Position numbers and translations under genes: made by a program. Of a stretch of 64,000 bases of DNA, positions 1 to 63,937 are shown one piece after another. Each line of letters opens with the position of its first letter. The first letter of the stretch is position 1. The notes under the pieces are model-generated. The model made no database searches. It was given only the letters and a program-made list of their open reading frames with translations, and was not told where the DNA came from. The DNA lies in assembly GCA_054601695.1 (NCBI GenBank), contig BAAHQB010000005.1, positions 868,001-932,000 on the forward strand, written 5' to 3'. Source of the stretch: Amorphochlora amoebiformis. Its lineage: Eukaryota; Cercozoa; Chlorarachniophyceae.

Positions 1-21
1 TTGACAGTATCTTTTTCCCAG

Positions 22-69
22 TTGGTATTACCCGAGGGAGAGGGGGGGTTGGATTGCGACTGTTCATGA
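22..69 (+). CDS. possible last exon of an upstream gene (partial)
   Basis: A good 3' splice site (pyrimidine run, then cccag) ends at 21. It is followed by 15 open codons (LVLPEGEGGLDCDCS) and TGA at 67-69. The next gene starts about 680 bp downstream, so this could be the 3' end of a gene whose body lies left of the window. I recognise no family. A single short exon without its partners is weak evidence. Confidence 0.2.
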   Translation: MVLPEGEGGLDCDCS

Positions 70-17000
<16,931 letters not shown>

Positions 17001-17498
17001 ATCTCAAGTAAGCGGTACAATTTTTGACACGTATTTACAAATATGTATACATACACATATGATAGTATATATATATATATATATATAGAAAATATACACA
17101 CACACATACATATATATATATATATCTTATATATATATATAATTATATATATATATTTATCATTTAGTATATATAATATAATACATACATATATATTTTT
17201 ATATATATATATATATATGTATATATATGTGTATATATATATATACATATATACATACATATACATACATATATATTTATATATATGCATGTATATATAT
17301 ATATATATACATATATAAATACATATATGATAATAATAATGATGATAATAATGATAATAATATTAATTATAATAATAATAATAATATATATATATATATA
17401 TATATATATGATAATAATAATGATGATAATAATGATAATAATATTAATAATAATAATAATATTAATATATATATATATATATTATATATATAAATTAT

Positions 17499-17584
<86 letters not shown>

Positions 17585-18167
17585 TATATATATATATATA
17601 ACTCAATTATCAGACCTTCAAGTACCCTCCGTTTGCAACGACTCATAGAAGACCAACACTACTATTTTAGACCTACTAGACGCCCTAGCGACATGGATTT
17701 TGTAACCTCCTCTTACTAGTCCTACTCAACCTACTGAATACACCCAGCTTACTGTCGGACATAGAAACCCTATTGAGCTTGGCTCAGCGCAGTTCGACGT
17801 GATATTATATGAGTGACTGAATTCTACGGAGGCGCATTTTGATCATGATAGTTCATATAACAATAGAATTTAGTAATAGCATTTGTCAGTTTATTAGTAC
17901 CCACCAGGGTACCGAGGTACGCAGTAGCGACGTCATACACATGTACTGACTGAGCGTGACATGGTGATGTGTCACTTTCTGGGGCTTCCTCTGTGCATCG
18001 TACCCCCATGTCACGCTTTCTGTTCAGTCCATAAAGTTACCTAAAAGACTTCGTTTAAGACGTCTGAGGCTTACTCTAAGCGCCTTACTGAGCCCTCTAA
18101 TATTTCAAAATCGCGAGTAGTGTCACCCTATGTCCCCCTGAGTGACACTTTTGACCTCGCGATCAGG
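17001..18167. other. DGAT2-phosphatase intergenic region
   Basis: 17001-17605 is TA repeat plus two near-identical GATAATAATAATGATGATAA blocks (about 17327-17385 and 17408-17465). 17606-18167 is normal-composition DNA with no supported exon and probably holds the promoter of the next gene. It contains an imperfect palindrome around 17957-17976 (GTGACAT...ATGTGTCAC). A 61-codon frame on - (17824-18009) looks accidental. Confidence 0.5.
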
Positions 18168-27019
<8,852 letters not shown>

Positions 27020-27091
27020 TCCAGAGTTCGATTGAAGTTCGTTTGGATTATGATTAACTCTGTTCTCAAGAATTCAGCAAGATATGCGCTC

Positions 27092-31529
<4,438 letters not shown>

Positions 31530-32345
31530 CTCTATGAGATCTATTGCTAGCATACTAGTATCATGGCTGCAGGTATAAACGCAATCATGGAAAGTGATCA
31601 GCCTCCATTAATCTAAATGCAATTCTGAAAACGATTATCGGCATGCACTTAGCCTAGAGCCAACCGATGAATACGTATAACACTGTGTAATATATTATTA
31701 GTATGACACTATAATATGCATGCATTATGGAGGTACATGAAAACCGTTATGATGATCATCTGACTAAGTGTATATCTAGATACGTACGCTGCTAGGCTAG
31801 ATGTGTGCGTACATCAAATGTAGTATACTTCGTACCGAACCTAAGTGTATGTCAAAATTTGCGTATCTATCATACAATAACCAATTTACGTATATTAGAG
31901 CATATAATGTGGCGACCGCGTCGCCGTGATGAACCAGGGCCGCATGATGTAAGGCATGCATGCGCAGTGCAGCATACAGTCGGGATGCGCATCACTGCAC
32001 ATGAATCCTGCGCCGATACGCACGCCGTGTACTATTCTAGTATTGAGAATCAGGCATAAATGTACGTACGTACGTACGTGCGCATGTATGTATGGATTTG
32101 GACGTATCATCTAGCTAGGCATCGTGTGTACTAGCTAGTTCTAGTAGTTGTACGTACGTACGATCTCGACGATATACTTGTCTACTATCATGATACAATC
32201 ATATATCCTAAATATCCCAATTATCATATACAAAGCTACGTAATCATTCTAGAATCTGGAGAATATACTAGCCGTATTGCTATACTAGTATAGTCCAGAA
32301 AGTTGATCCAACGTATACTAGTGTATATATATACAATAATTATAT

Positions 32346-32392
<47 letters not shown>

Positions 32393-32779
32393 CATATACA
32401 TATATACATATGTAAAAATACATGTGTACACATATGCGTATACACACTAGACACATATTTATTTATACTCTAGATACTGGTACTACAATCTAGACACTAC
32501 AGCTTTTCTTCATGTAACCTAGTTTTATAGTACTGGGCAGGCTGCTAAATTTCATGATCAGTCTACCGATCGTGATAAACTTCACTGAAAACATGCGAGA
32601 ATGAGCGCCGGCGCGCTACTGGCACTTGCGGGGTGCAACTTGGAGCGAGGTTTTCTCAAGGAATTCAATATGAGGCCTCTCGATGCGGTTTGAGCATCAA
32701 CGACATTCCGATAAGCCTTTTTGTCTATTTTTCTGCTGTCGAGTTTAGGGCTTATGGAAATGGCTCAAGACCGTTAACT
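31530..32779. other. convergent intergenic tract rich in CTAG and short palindromes
   Basis: Lies between the parvulin stop (+) and the small minus-strand gene's stop. Mostly TA-repeat-free, except about 32330-32390. It is full of CTAG, GCTAGC, CTAGCTAG and TACGTACG palindromes. Frames of 70-84 codons at 31805-32110 on both strands overlap each other and have no splice context, so I do not call them genes. Confidence 0.6.
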
Positions 32780-33022
32780 TTACAATGAGAATCCCAACCC
32801 CAAACGCTGATCCGCCTTCCAACCAGTCTGCCCCCGCCAAATCCCCCCAGGATTACAATGCCAGGGAAAGTAAAAGAGGAAAAAAACTAATAACGTAGCT
32901 GCTATATACTTCGATTCTTTTTTTGTATTTCCGTACTGGATTTCTCTCTTTCTCTTCAAGAATCATTTCTTTTTCCTTGCTTTGGGCCTTAGTTTTCTCA
33001 TGCAACATTTGTCCAAAACAGC

Positions 33023-33098
<76 letters not shown>

Positions 33099-33109
33099 GT
33101 ACATACATA

Positions 33110-33141
<32 letters not shown>

Positions 33142-33680
33142 AATATATTACAATATTTTATAATGCAATTTATATATTTATAACGTATCCCTCTCATTTT
33201 CCATTTCCAAAAATAACAGGAGGATGGGGGGGGGGGGGGGGGGGGGGAGGCGAGGGAATTGGGGATTGAAGTGGTGGAGGGTGACTAAGAGAATACAAGA
33301 GAGCTCTATAGAGGAAAAGAAAGGAGATAGATAGCGGAGCAAGAACACGACCACGCTGTACGAGAGAGAGCCAATCCAAAAGCCGAAAACAACAAAAATG
33401 TGTGTATTGATATTGATATTAGTAGCAAGAAGAAATACAAGAAGCAGGACACCAAAAAGAAAAGAAGAGGAGAGTAAATTCGCAACAAAAAAGACCTCTC
33501 AACCTAAAACTAGACTGAATAGTTAAAAGCAGGATTATTTGGGCTTCTTGGTCGAAGTGGAAGGATTTTTCTTCAGCTCAGTCGTCGGTCTAGTACTGGA
33601 GGATTAACGCTGAAGTTAACATTTTTAGCCCGGTTTGGGTTTGGGATTACGTTTAGGGTTACGGGTGGAGTTGTAACAAT

Positions 33681-33729
<49 letters not shown>

Positions 33730-33758
33730 GCATACCCGTCTGCCGTCCTCTTTGACAT
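32780..33758 (-). CDS. small Lys/Glu-rich protein, unidentified
   Basis: Three exons read right to left: 33758-33736, 33021-32910, 32827-32780, giving 60 aa. Phases match at both joins. The protein starts MSKRTADG. Its middle exon holds [20 protein letters not shown] and [16 protein letters not shown], probably helical and highly charged, and it ends [15 protein letters not shown]. No family recognised. Frame and phase would also allow these exons (from 33773) to be spliced onto the SR-kinase gene as an alternative 3' end, because exon 34458-34399 ends in phase 0. The intron 33022-33735 carries a 22-base G run. Confidence 0.45.
33226..33247. repeat. poly-G tract of 22
   Basis: Uninterrupted G run on + (C22 in the sense of the minus-strand gene). 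Could form a G-quadruplex. Confidence 0.95.
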
Positions 33759-33775
33759 CACTTCGGCGAGCTCCT

Positions 33776-33807
<32 letters not shown>

Positions 33808-33878
33808 GATATAGATATACATATATACAGAGAAAAATATATGCATGTATGTATATGTATATATATATATATATAAAC

Positions 33879-33909
<31 letters not shown>

Positions 33910-33999
33910 TTTATACATATATACAGAGAAGTATATATGTACATATATTATATATGTATATATATATATATATAACGGTTATATGTAATCTTGCCTTAT

Positions 34000-41387
<7,388 letters not shown>

Positions 41388-41706
41388 GCTGGGAACGGCA
41401 GTGGCAGGCCGCGAATGGAGGACGCCTCGATGCCCTCGGTGCGTCTACAAGCTTTGCAAGATCCGCACAGGTTATTACCGGGGCCTCAGTAGGGATCCCG
41501 GGATTTCCCGAGAAACTCATAATGTAAAATATCGCCGATCTGAAAAAATCTGGCTGGGTTGAGAGCCAACGCGAAACCCCTGTCCCCAATCCCTCGCCCA
41601 ACGCCCCTTGTCCCTGCCCTACAACCTAAAATAACAGCAATTATTAAATGGCTAAGTGTGTATTGTGGATATAAACCTAGGATTTGAAGGATTTTGAAAC
41701 TCCAAG
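41388..41706. promoter_or_regulatory. divergent promoter between SRPK (-) and ARPC2 (+)
   Basis: A 319-bp gap between two outward-facing start codons. It has normal base composition and no TA, CCCTAA or CT repeat. I see no clear TATA box. Confidence 0.6.
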
Positions 41707-42827
41707 ATGTCTGACGGCGGGATGATAGTGTTGCCCAGGACGCATCCGATCCTTAAAAGCGCGGTCGAACACCAGCTTGAACTAGCCGAGGAGGTCAAGA
41801 ATCAGGACCCAAACCTGGATTCGAAGGAGAAGAAGAAGTTGGGGGCACTTTCCATGACATTCTACGACTTCGAAACCTCGGAATATAAAGTTTCCATCAA
41901 CCCGAAATCCAGCAGCGTTCTCACTGTCTCCCTGCGCCTCCCGTGCTACTCAGAAATCAAGGATACCGGAGTGACCGACATGCTGGAGAAGTCTTACGGG
42001 GATTTGGTAGTAGACACGGAGAAGGGTTTCAGTGTGTCGCTTGCTTTCGACGTGATGGACCCCCCAAAGCCAAAGAAGGAGCTAGTCGAGCTTGTAATCA
42101 ACCTCAAGGAAAACATCCTCACCGCTCCCCTTCTCCTTTATTTCAACGAGATGAAATCTGGATCTCTAACTGACCCCTTCAACTTCAACCTCCGACCGGA
42201 CACCAAGATGTATATCGTTCCCGCCAGTGGACGAGTCACCGTGGCTCTGCGGATAGCACTCGACAATAAAGTAGACCTTCAAGTAGCTGAAATTTTCCTT
42301 AAAGACTACAAAGAGGTCCAAAGGAGAAAAGCTGGTGGCGCACCCCCAGCCCTATTCTCTATCAACGCGCCTGAGGAAGTCAAGGGTGAGTCCAGATACT
42401 CACCAGAGGAAAAGCACGTGGGCTTCCTAACCTTTGCGGTGCAGCAACAACAAATGCGGAACCCTAAGAACACTGCGGCCGCGTTGGTAAACTTCCGTAG
42501 CTTCCTCCAGTATCATCTCAAGTGCTCCAAAGCTTTCTTCCACTCTCGCATGCGCAAGAAGGTTAGGGAGTTCCTGAAGGTTCTAAACCGTGCCAAGACA
42601 GACTTCGAGGTGAGTTGGTATATTCGAGTATGTACGTACATACAATATCATCGTGTAATATAAATATGTGTATACGTTGATACATAAATATATAAAATGT
42701 TTACACATATATTATGTGTATGTATGCGTAAAACATGCGTTCAGACAGATGGGGGATGGGAGGGGATTGGGGTTTTCGTAGATAGAAATACGACTATAAA
42801 CACGTGTACGTTATGTTATAAAAAGAT

Positions 42828-42889
<62 letters not shown>

Positions 42890-43021
42890 CATATATATAT
42901 ATATGCATATATATATGTATATATATATGCAAATATATACTAATATATTATGTATGTATTACTTTTATGCAGGGAGAGCGGGTGGGGGGCTTTGGGGATC
43001 GGAATATGACTATATACATAC

Positions 43022-43062
<41 letters not shown>

Positions 43063-43283
43063 TTATGTATATGTTATATGCGTGTATATTTTGCATATAT
43101 GGTATGTTACATGTATATCCTGGTGGTTAACTAACTTTTGTTAATCCATTATTAATCTGTAAAATCGACTCTGAAACCTTTCCTCAAGTGTCTCAACCTT
43201 TCCTCAATGTGTCTCAGGGAGAGACCAAGAAGAAGGCCAAAAAGACAGCCTCTGGTAGAGTGTTCAAGAAGAAGGCCTTCTAA
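41707..43283 (+). CDS. ARPC2: Arp2/3 complex subunit 2 (p34-Arc)
   Basis: Core subunit of the Arp2/3 complex, which nucleates branched actin filaments. Exon 1 is 41707-42609 and exon 2 is 43218-43283, joined by a phase 0 intron of 608 bp (gtgagt...ctcag) containing TA repeat. The product is 322 aa (animal ARPC2 about 300). Recognition rests on the N-terminal MIVLPRTHPILKSAVEHQL, the KSYGDLVVDTEKGFSVSLAFD strand region, and the hallmark helix YHLKCSKAFFHSRMRKKVRE followed by FLKVLNRAKTDFE. Exon 2 supplies the basic tail GETKKKAKKTASGRVFKKKA. ATG 41707 is the first in frame and gives five residues more than the family start. Unlike its neighbours, the gene is nearly intronless. Confidence 0.97.
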
Positions 43284-44470
43284 GAGGATATTCATTCGAC
43301 CGAGCTGGAGGAGGAAAGCAGGAAAAGATGGTGGTTGCACATATCGCTCGTTGAGGATTTCCCGGGTTAATTATTTATTCGCCGGGACCCAATAGTGGGG
43401 GGCGCATTTACATTGCTGAAATCTACGTTGATAGCCTTTCAAATTCCACTGACTTATTCTCGATTTCAGAGTTCAGAGTAAAGCTAGAGATATCTACTAG
43501 ATATACTACCCTATGATCTAGATGATATGTCTAGATCTAGTAGATATCCTAGATCTAGAGATATATATATATACTCTAGCTAGTCCAGATCTAGTATAAT
43601 CTCTAGAATCGATATCTAGATAATATCATATATCTAGGTGATTATCTAGTTATATATCTACTAGATCTACTATAGATCCTAGAGATCTCTATCTACTAGA
43701 TCTAGTAGATCTAGCACGTGCTAGCACTAGACAAGAGTCACAAGACTACTCTAGTACTACTGAGACCTATATATAGGAGACCATCTAGACCTAGTAGACT
43801 ATACTAGTATACTCTAGATCTAGTAGATACCTAGGATACACGGATACTAGTGAGTAGTGACTAGTGACTAGTCTCTAGAGTCTAGTATATATATATAGTA
43901 GAGACTACCTACGGTGTAATCTAGGTAATTAAACATCTAGAACATAGACCCATAGCGCTATAGCCTAGATAGCTAGATAGTTTACTAGGTTTAAATCGGA
44001 TCTGCTATATCCTAGAGATCTGGTAGATAGTAGAGATAGAGTCTACTAGAGTCTAGACAGCTACTTGCTAGGACAGGCACTAGAGCTAGTAGAGGTACCT
44101 ACTACTAGTACTAGACTAGCTAGACTACTACTAGTACTAGACAAGTAGACCTAGGGTAGCCTTGTAATTCTACTACTATAATTAGTATAAATCATTGAGT
44201 TAGTTTCTAGAGTTTGGATTAAGTGTGAATCGTGAATCTAGTGAAATAACTACTAGAACTAGAATAACTTAAACGAATTTCGGGTCGTGCTCGATCTACT
44301 CTCTAGACTCTCTGCTAGTCTAGACTCTGGTCCAGTAGTCTAGTCTAGCTGGCTGTGGTCTACTAGAGTAGTAGTGCTGGCTGACTAGACCTTACTAGCT
44401 TACCCAACGTACGGGTGTACTACAACTAGTACAACTACAAAATAATATTACAAGAAATTTGTGGACAATG
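43284..44470. other. CTAG-saturated convergent intergenic tract
   Basis: Between the ARPC2 stop (+) and the NPHP4 stop (-). From about 43480 to 44420 the sequence is packed with CTAG, AGATCT, TCTAGA and ACTAGT, making dense overlapping short palindromes. No (TA)n, no splice-bounded exon and no long frame. Confidence 0.75.
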
Positions 44471-58103
<13,633 letters not shown>

Positions 58104-58394
58104 CCTAATCTCAATGTATTTTTATGGTCTTATTTGGTGGGGAAAGATTTACCCATGGGCATGAAACTTCTTTATTCTCTGGTATGAACAATATGCTCCT
58201 AGAACACTGGGGATTGGAGTGGACGGCAGCTTGTTCCCAGTCGTCGGGCGTGGGAGGCCATATCGTTACTGTGACACGTGTCTGGCTACAGATATATGCA
58301 GATATGCGTATGTCTGTCATCTTCAACACGTGGATACTATATATTGAGATTGATATAACAGCTTATCAAATAATAGATATCCTCGAATTGACGG
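58104..58394. promoter_or_regulatory. divergent promoter between NPHP4 (-) and BolA (+)
   Basis: About 290 bp (420 bp if BolA starts at 58524), of normal composition and free of TA repeat. It resembles the SRPK/ARPC2 gap. Overlapping frames on both strands have no splice or family support. Confidence 0.5.
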
Positions 58395-59419
58395 ATGCCG
58401 GTCGTTCGGCCATTTTCACATTTGGTGAGGGCGGGAAGGGCGGGATTGTCCCACGGTGCACATGATCCACGATATAGATTGCCCATCGTAGTTACAGGGC
58501 GGTTTGGGTTTAATCCCGGAAGGATGGCTATGTCATCGTCTTCAGTTGCGGTACCGATATGGGGTAGCATGGGCTCCAAGCGTAAGATGCGAGGAGTTGG
58601 GGTGCTGCAACTCAGCTCACTACCTCTATGGCGAAACCTGTCGTCCGAGTCGTCGGCAGCGGGCGATATCAAGCCCGAAGAACGCGTACAAGCCATCGAG
58701 AAGGCCATCCAGGACTTTGGAGCGAAGCACATTGAAGTAAAAGATACCTCGGGTACACGCGCAACACAAAAGACATCCGCACTTATGCATGGTACCCTGC
58801 ATGGCCATGCGTGTAAACCCGTACGCAATCCAAACAATTTCTTTCCAATGTTTTTCTATCTACTTCCACGTGCTCATATTTACAACAAATCTTGCAAGCA
58901 CTAAGTACATCTCAGACTCTTTACCGTCGTCGTATGAATTCCTTTGGAGCTCAAGTGTATATTGAACTACAGGGGGTTGCGGGGCTTTCTTCAACGTGTT
59001 GGTGGTTTCGTCAAAGTTCGAAGGCATGAACCGCTTGAAACGTGAGCGGGAAATGCACAAGTTACTCAAGAACCACATCCAGGATATCCATGGCATTCAA
59101 CTGAGGTCGATATAAATATATGCATGGATGTAGAACAAACCCAACGTACTTTTTTAATCTCCATATGCATAGTTTGTAATCGAAGTACTAATACTTGCTA
59201 GGTGCCTCACTCCAAGCCAGCACACCGCTGAGAGTGAGTACCATATACAACACGTGCACATACACATGTTGAATCTAGAGATAAATGGCAAATATACTTA
59301 GTTTTGATTATCATGTATATATACATATTATGCGTATTTATATATACAAATAGAGATAAATATTATATGCATGCAGATATAAAGATATAAACACAAACAC
59401 ACACACACACACACATATA

Positions 59420-59491
<72 letters not shown>

Positions 59492-59667
59492 TGAATATAT
59501 ATATACACATTTATATACACATAGATATATATGTATATATATATATATATATACATATATATAAAATATGTATGTATACATATATTTCATATGTATTTGT
59601 GTAAATTACTATTCTTCCATATGTACACATTAACTAGATTTTGTGCATACGAACACACACACACACA

Positions 59668-59761
<94 letters not shown>

Positions 59762-59948
59762 TATATATATATATATATATATTATATTATATATGTATAT
59801 ATATATATTACATAATACATTTTAATATTAATATGTATATACAAATACGAATAAATATATATATATATATATGTATTATACATATATATATATATTTTTA
59901 TAATATATATATATATATTATGTATATGTATATACATACAAAGGTATG

Positions 59949-59990
<42 letters not shown>

Positions 59991-60133
59991 TACATATATA
60001 AATACATATGTATGTATGTACATATTATATTCATCTAACGATGTGGTTCAAAATATATATGAAGATGTAGATATATGTATATACTTGCACGTATATATAC
60101 GCATAAAAATATATTTATATATATACTTATTAC

Positions 60134-60167
<34 letters not shown>

Positions 60168-60210
60168 ATATGCATAAATATATAAAAATATATATATATA
60201 TGTATGTATA

Positions 60211-60250
<40 letters not shown>

Positions 60251-60339
60251 TCATATATATATATATATGGACACGTGTTTCATAAATATATACATACATA
60301 TATATATATATATATATGTGTGTGTACATTCATATTGTA

Positions 60340-60420
<81 letters not shown>

Positions 60421-60495
60421 CATATATATAAATAGATATATATATATATATATATATTTATATATTTATACATATATAATATACACATGTATATT

Positions 60496-60531
<36 letters not shown>

Positions 60532-60562
60532 TATATTATGTTTACTTATTTACATCTATACA

Positions 60563-60599
<37 letters not shown>

Positions 60600-60652
60600 T
60601 ATATATATATATAATGTAATATATGTAGAATGCATGCTTGTACATGAGAATG

Positions 60653-60706
<54 letters not shown>

Positions 60707-60732
60707 TATATATATATTTATATTTTATAAAA

Positions 60733-60769
<37 letters not shown>

Positions 60770-60810
60770 ACTTTTACGTATAAATACAAGTTCATATGCA
60801 CATATGTACA

Positions 60811-60880
<70 letters not shown>

Positions 60881-60905
60881 ATATTATATATATATATATA
60901 TATTA

Positions 60906-60939
<34 letters not shown>

Positions 60940-60972
60940 AATATATCGTGTCACTCCGTTCGTTTGATATAC

Positions 60973-61013
<41 letters not shown>

Positions 61014-61388
61014 AATATATGTACATATATATGTATATTAACATATGTATATATATGCACATATGTGTATGCATGCATATACAACATAATATATATTATA
61101 CATGCATATACAATATAATATATATATATATATATATATTATAAAAGTATATATAATAACAGACTGATGTCTGTTTGTGAGCACGTGGAGCGTATCAAGG
61201 AAATCCTCGACGCAACGTGGCGATTCCAAGCTCATTGCAAAGCTCACCAGATCCATTTCTTGGATTCTATTGATTCTACTTCAGGTGTTATAACAGATGA
61301 TGATGAGATATCTCGTCTAGCGTTCGAAGAGGGTATTCTCCCAGACGGAAATGAAGTCGGATGGGAATCAACTTCGCGATCGAAGTGA
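58395..61388 (+). CDS. BOLA3: BolA-family protein (BOLA3-like) with mitochondrial-type leader and C-terminal extension
   Basis: BolA proteins partner monothiol glutaredoxins and act in Fe-S cluster delivery. Exons: 58395-58752, 58973-59105, 59202-59237, 61163-61388; phases agree, 250 aa. The BolA fold reads [74 protein letters not shown]. The conserved SGGCG Cys and the IHG His, the usual cluster ligands, are present. Upstream, [20 protein letters not shown] is Arg/Lys-rich and acid-free, like a mitochondrial leader. ATGs at 58524 or 58572 are equally possible starts. The last exon adds about 75 residues of unknown type ([15 protein letters not shown]...). If the better donor gtgagt at 59234 is used, the protein instead ends after one codon of the same exon. 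Confidence 0.9.
59238..61162. repeat. TA-rich last intron of the BolA gene
   Basis: Almost entirely (TA)n with a few unique words (about 59600-59670, 60030-60070, 60945-60975). No extra exon supported. Confidence 0.8.
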
Positions 61389-61884
61389 ACGACCTAGACG
61401 ACTGGATCCCCCCGCATAACTTGAGATGATTACTATACTTCTGGTTAATTAGGTTAACTAGTTAAATGTATGCATATCGATGTCCGATCCGAGTATAGAT
61501 ATCTGCTGCTCTGTGGTGACCTTACTGTTGTGTGTGTTTTAATATAGATATAGACTAGATAAATAGACATATAAATATGTTCTAGATGTTGCATGTACAT
61601 ATCATCGTAAAGTCTATCTAGCACACTAGACTAAGATCACACTGAGAGAAATATCTAGCTACAACTAGAGCAGTAATTCTCTAGCTAGCGAGTCTAGTCA
61701 CTACTAGACTCTAGAGACTAGCTAGACTAGAGTCAATGTACTAGAGTCTAGAGAGTAATAATCATTCTATAGAACATAAATACTAAAGTATCACTAGCTT
61801 CACTAGTCCAGTAGTGGCGGTGTCATATGACTAGTGTGATCTTGTTTACGCACATCAAAAGATGGCAGTGTAACTTTTAGTGTG
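61389..61884. other. third CTAG-rich tract
   Basis: Downstream of the + strand stop at 61388. From about 61610 to 61810 it is dense in CTAG, TCTAGA and ACTAGT, like 43480-44420. No exon seen. Confidence 0.65.
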
Positions 61885-62113
61885 TTACGTGACATCGAAG
61901 ATTAGGAGTAACCAACAATTTTCACACTGGTAACTCACGACAGTCGTACGACAAACCAATTGGCACTCGAGACCCGCCGGCGAGAAATATCTACTGGGCC
62001 GTGTTCTTTCGAGATCTAGGTGGCTGAGAAATGGTTAAAGCGTATCACGGTGCACATTATATTCAATGTGCATACACACATATAGACAAACACACACACA
62101 CAAACACACATAC

Positions 62114-62169
<56 letters not shown>

Positions 62170-62278
62170 CATATATTATTATTATTATTATTTTACATAT
62201 ATATATATTATATAATATATATATATATACTATATACATGTATATATATATATATGTAATATTTTTATTATATATATG

Positions 62279-62325
<47 letters not shown>

Positions 62326-62767
62326 TTTATTTATATTTTACATACGCATCTCTCTTTCTCTCTCTCTATATGTATATATACAACGTACATATATATATAT
62401 ATATATATTATGCATAGATATAACTATACTCATACGCACTTTTATAATATGCGTTATACACATGCACATATTATATGAATGATATATATATATATATTTA
62501 TATACATACGTATACATATGCATAAACTTATATGGCGCAATTTCACCGAAGGCATTGAGGGAGGCTTTCGCAATGGTGCAGCCCGAGAGCTTTTTATATC
62601 ATCATTCTTTTCTTCCATCTAAATATTTAGATGTAAATACATTCATACACCCTTATACTCACATATATTTAGTTTTCACAATTAGATATTCAGATATGTA
62701 TGTAAATGGTTGATATCTGTTAGCAAGTGTATTTTTTATCACTTGTGATGTGTTCGGTGGAATCCAT
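61885..62767 (-). CDS. possible small gene, three exons, unidentified
   Basis: Right to left: 62767-62743 (MDSTEHIT), 62589-62547 ([13 protein letters not shown]), 62023-61885 ([15 protein letters not shown]... to stop), 68 aa with matching phases. The acceptor before the second exon (taaaaag) is poor and no family is recognised. Support comes mainly from the open 46-codon last exon behind a good tttctcag acceptor, and from its position converging on a CTAG-rich tract. Confidence 0.25.
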
Positions 62768-62799
62768 GCATATACACATACACATATATGTATGTATAT

Positions 62800-62856
<57 letters not shown>

Positions 62857-63090
62857 AATGATACAAAACATCTGTATAATAAACATATACCTTTGCAGAA
62901 TGGATGAACACGTATTTATTCAACATACATGAGGATACTCGATAAACATATACATATCTATCGATTAATATACGTATACATTATATTTATATACATATAC
63001 ATATAATATATATGTATATATATATGTATAATATATGTGTGTATATATTTATGTGTGCATGTATCTACACAACATGTGTATGTATATATG

Positions 63091-63134
<44 letters not shown>

Positions 63135-63443
63135 GTGACATATACACCCACCAGTTCTCGAACAATTATATTAACGCCTGCGGATCTCCCTGTAGTACAA
63201 TTACAATTCAAGACCAGGCCCACAAGCGTTAACTTACCCTTGCCCTAACCCTAGCCGTAACAACCCTAGCCTAATCCCCGATGTAGAAGTATACATGTAC
63301 GTCAGTTCTGAATACATATGTGTTTATGCATGTATCTATGTACATGTAAATTTACGTGTATGCATGCATATGGAACACGAGTGATGCATATGGAACACGT
63401 GTGATATAGAGAGAGTTGATATACACACAAACGCACACATATA

Positions 63444-63481
<38 letters not shown>

Positions 63482-63937
63482 TTCTTGTACATAATATATA
63501 AATTTGCAAATCGTAAGTATAATACACGTACATATGCGTAAGCGTATATATTTGTATCCCTGTTCTCCCCCCCTCCTTTCTCCCTTCCTCTTTTGCGTCT
63601 CTCTATCTCTGTTGTCGCTCCATCTCCCCCCCCCTTCCCTCTCTTTGTTTAACTCTATTTTTCTTTTCCTTTCTCTGATTCCCCCCCTTTTCCCTCTCAC
63701 TCTCCCTTTCTCTTGTCACTCTCGCTCCTTCCCCTCTCTTTGTCTCTTACCTCTCACGCTTTCATTTCCCCCCTCCCCAATTCCTCTCTCTCTCTCTCTC
63801 CCATCCCTTTCATCTCTCTCATCTCTTCATGTCCCCCACTCTCTCTCACCTCTCCCGAATTACCTAACGATTTATCGGCCGCTTTGGCGAGGTGAAGCTC
63901 ACTGCCGCCGGTCATAGAGTTGGCTAAGAAGGCTTAG
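62768..63937. other. TA and CT low-complexity region with unassigned exon-like pieces
   Basis: Contains (TA)n and a CT-rich tract at about 63560-63860. Two unassigned exon-like words remain. 63153-63229 + reads FSNNYINACGSP... to a stop, and its minus strand also reads openly. 62901-62942 + ends NIHEDTR and a stop. Neither can be joined to partners. Confidence 0.4.
63560..63860 (+). repeat. CT-rich polypyrimidine tract
   Basis: About 300 nt of C/T-rich sequence on +. By analogy with the other tracts it suggests a + strand intron here. Confidence 0.9.

Noticed and set aside
31805-32110. Frames of 71-84 codons on both strands
   Set aside because: They overlap each other antisense, lack splice context or family resemblance, and lie in the palindrome-rich convergent tract.
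32785-32869. Plus-strand first exon [14 protein letters not shown]...
   Set aside because: It overlaps the minus-strand terminal exon, and no + partner exon with a compatible phase was found (basic words at 33310-33530 do not join).
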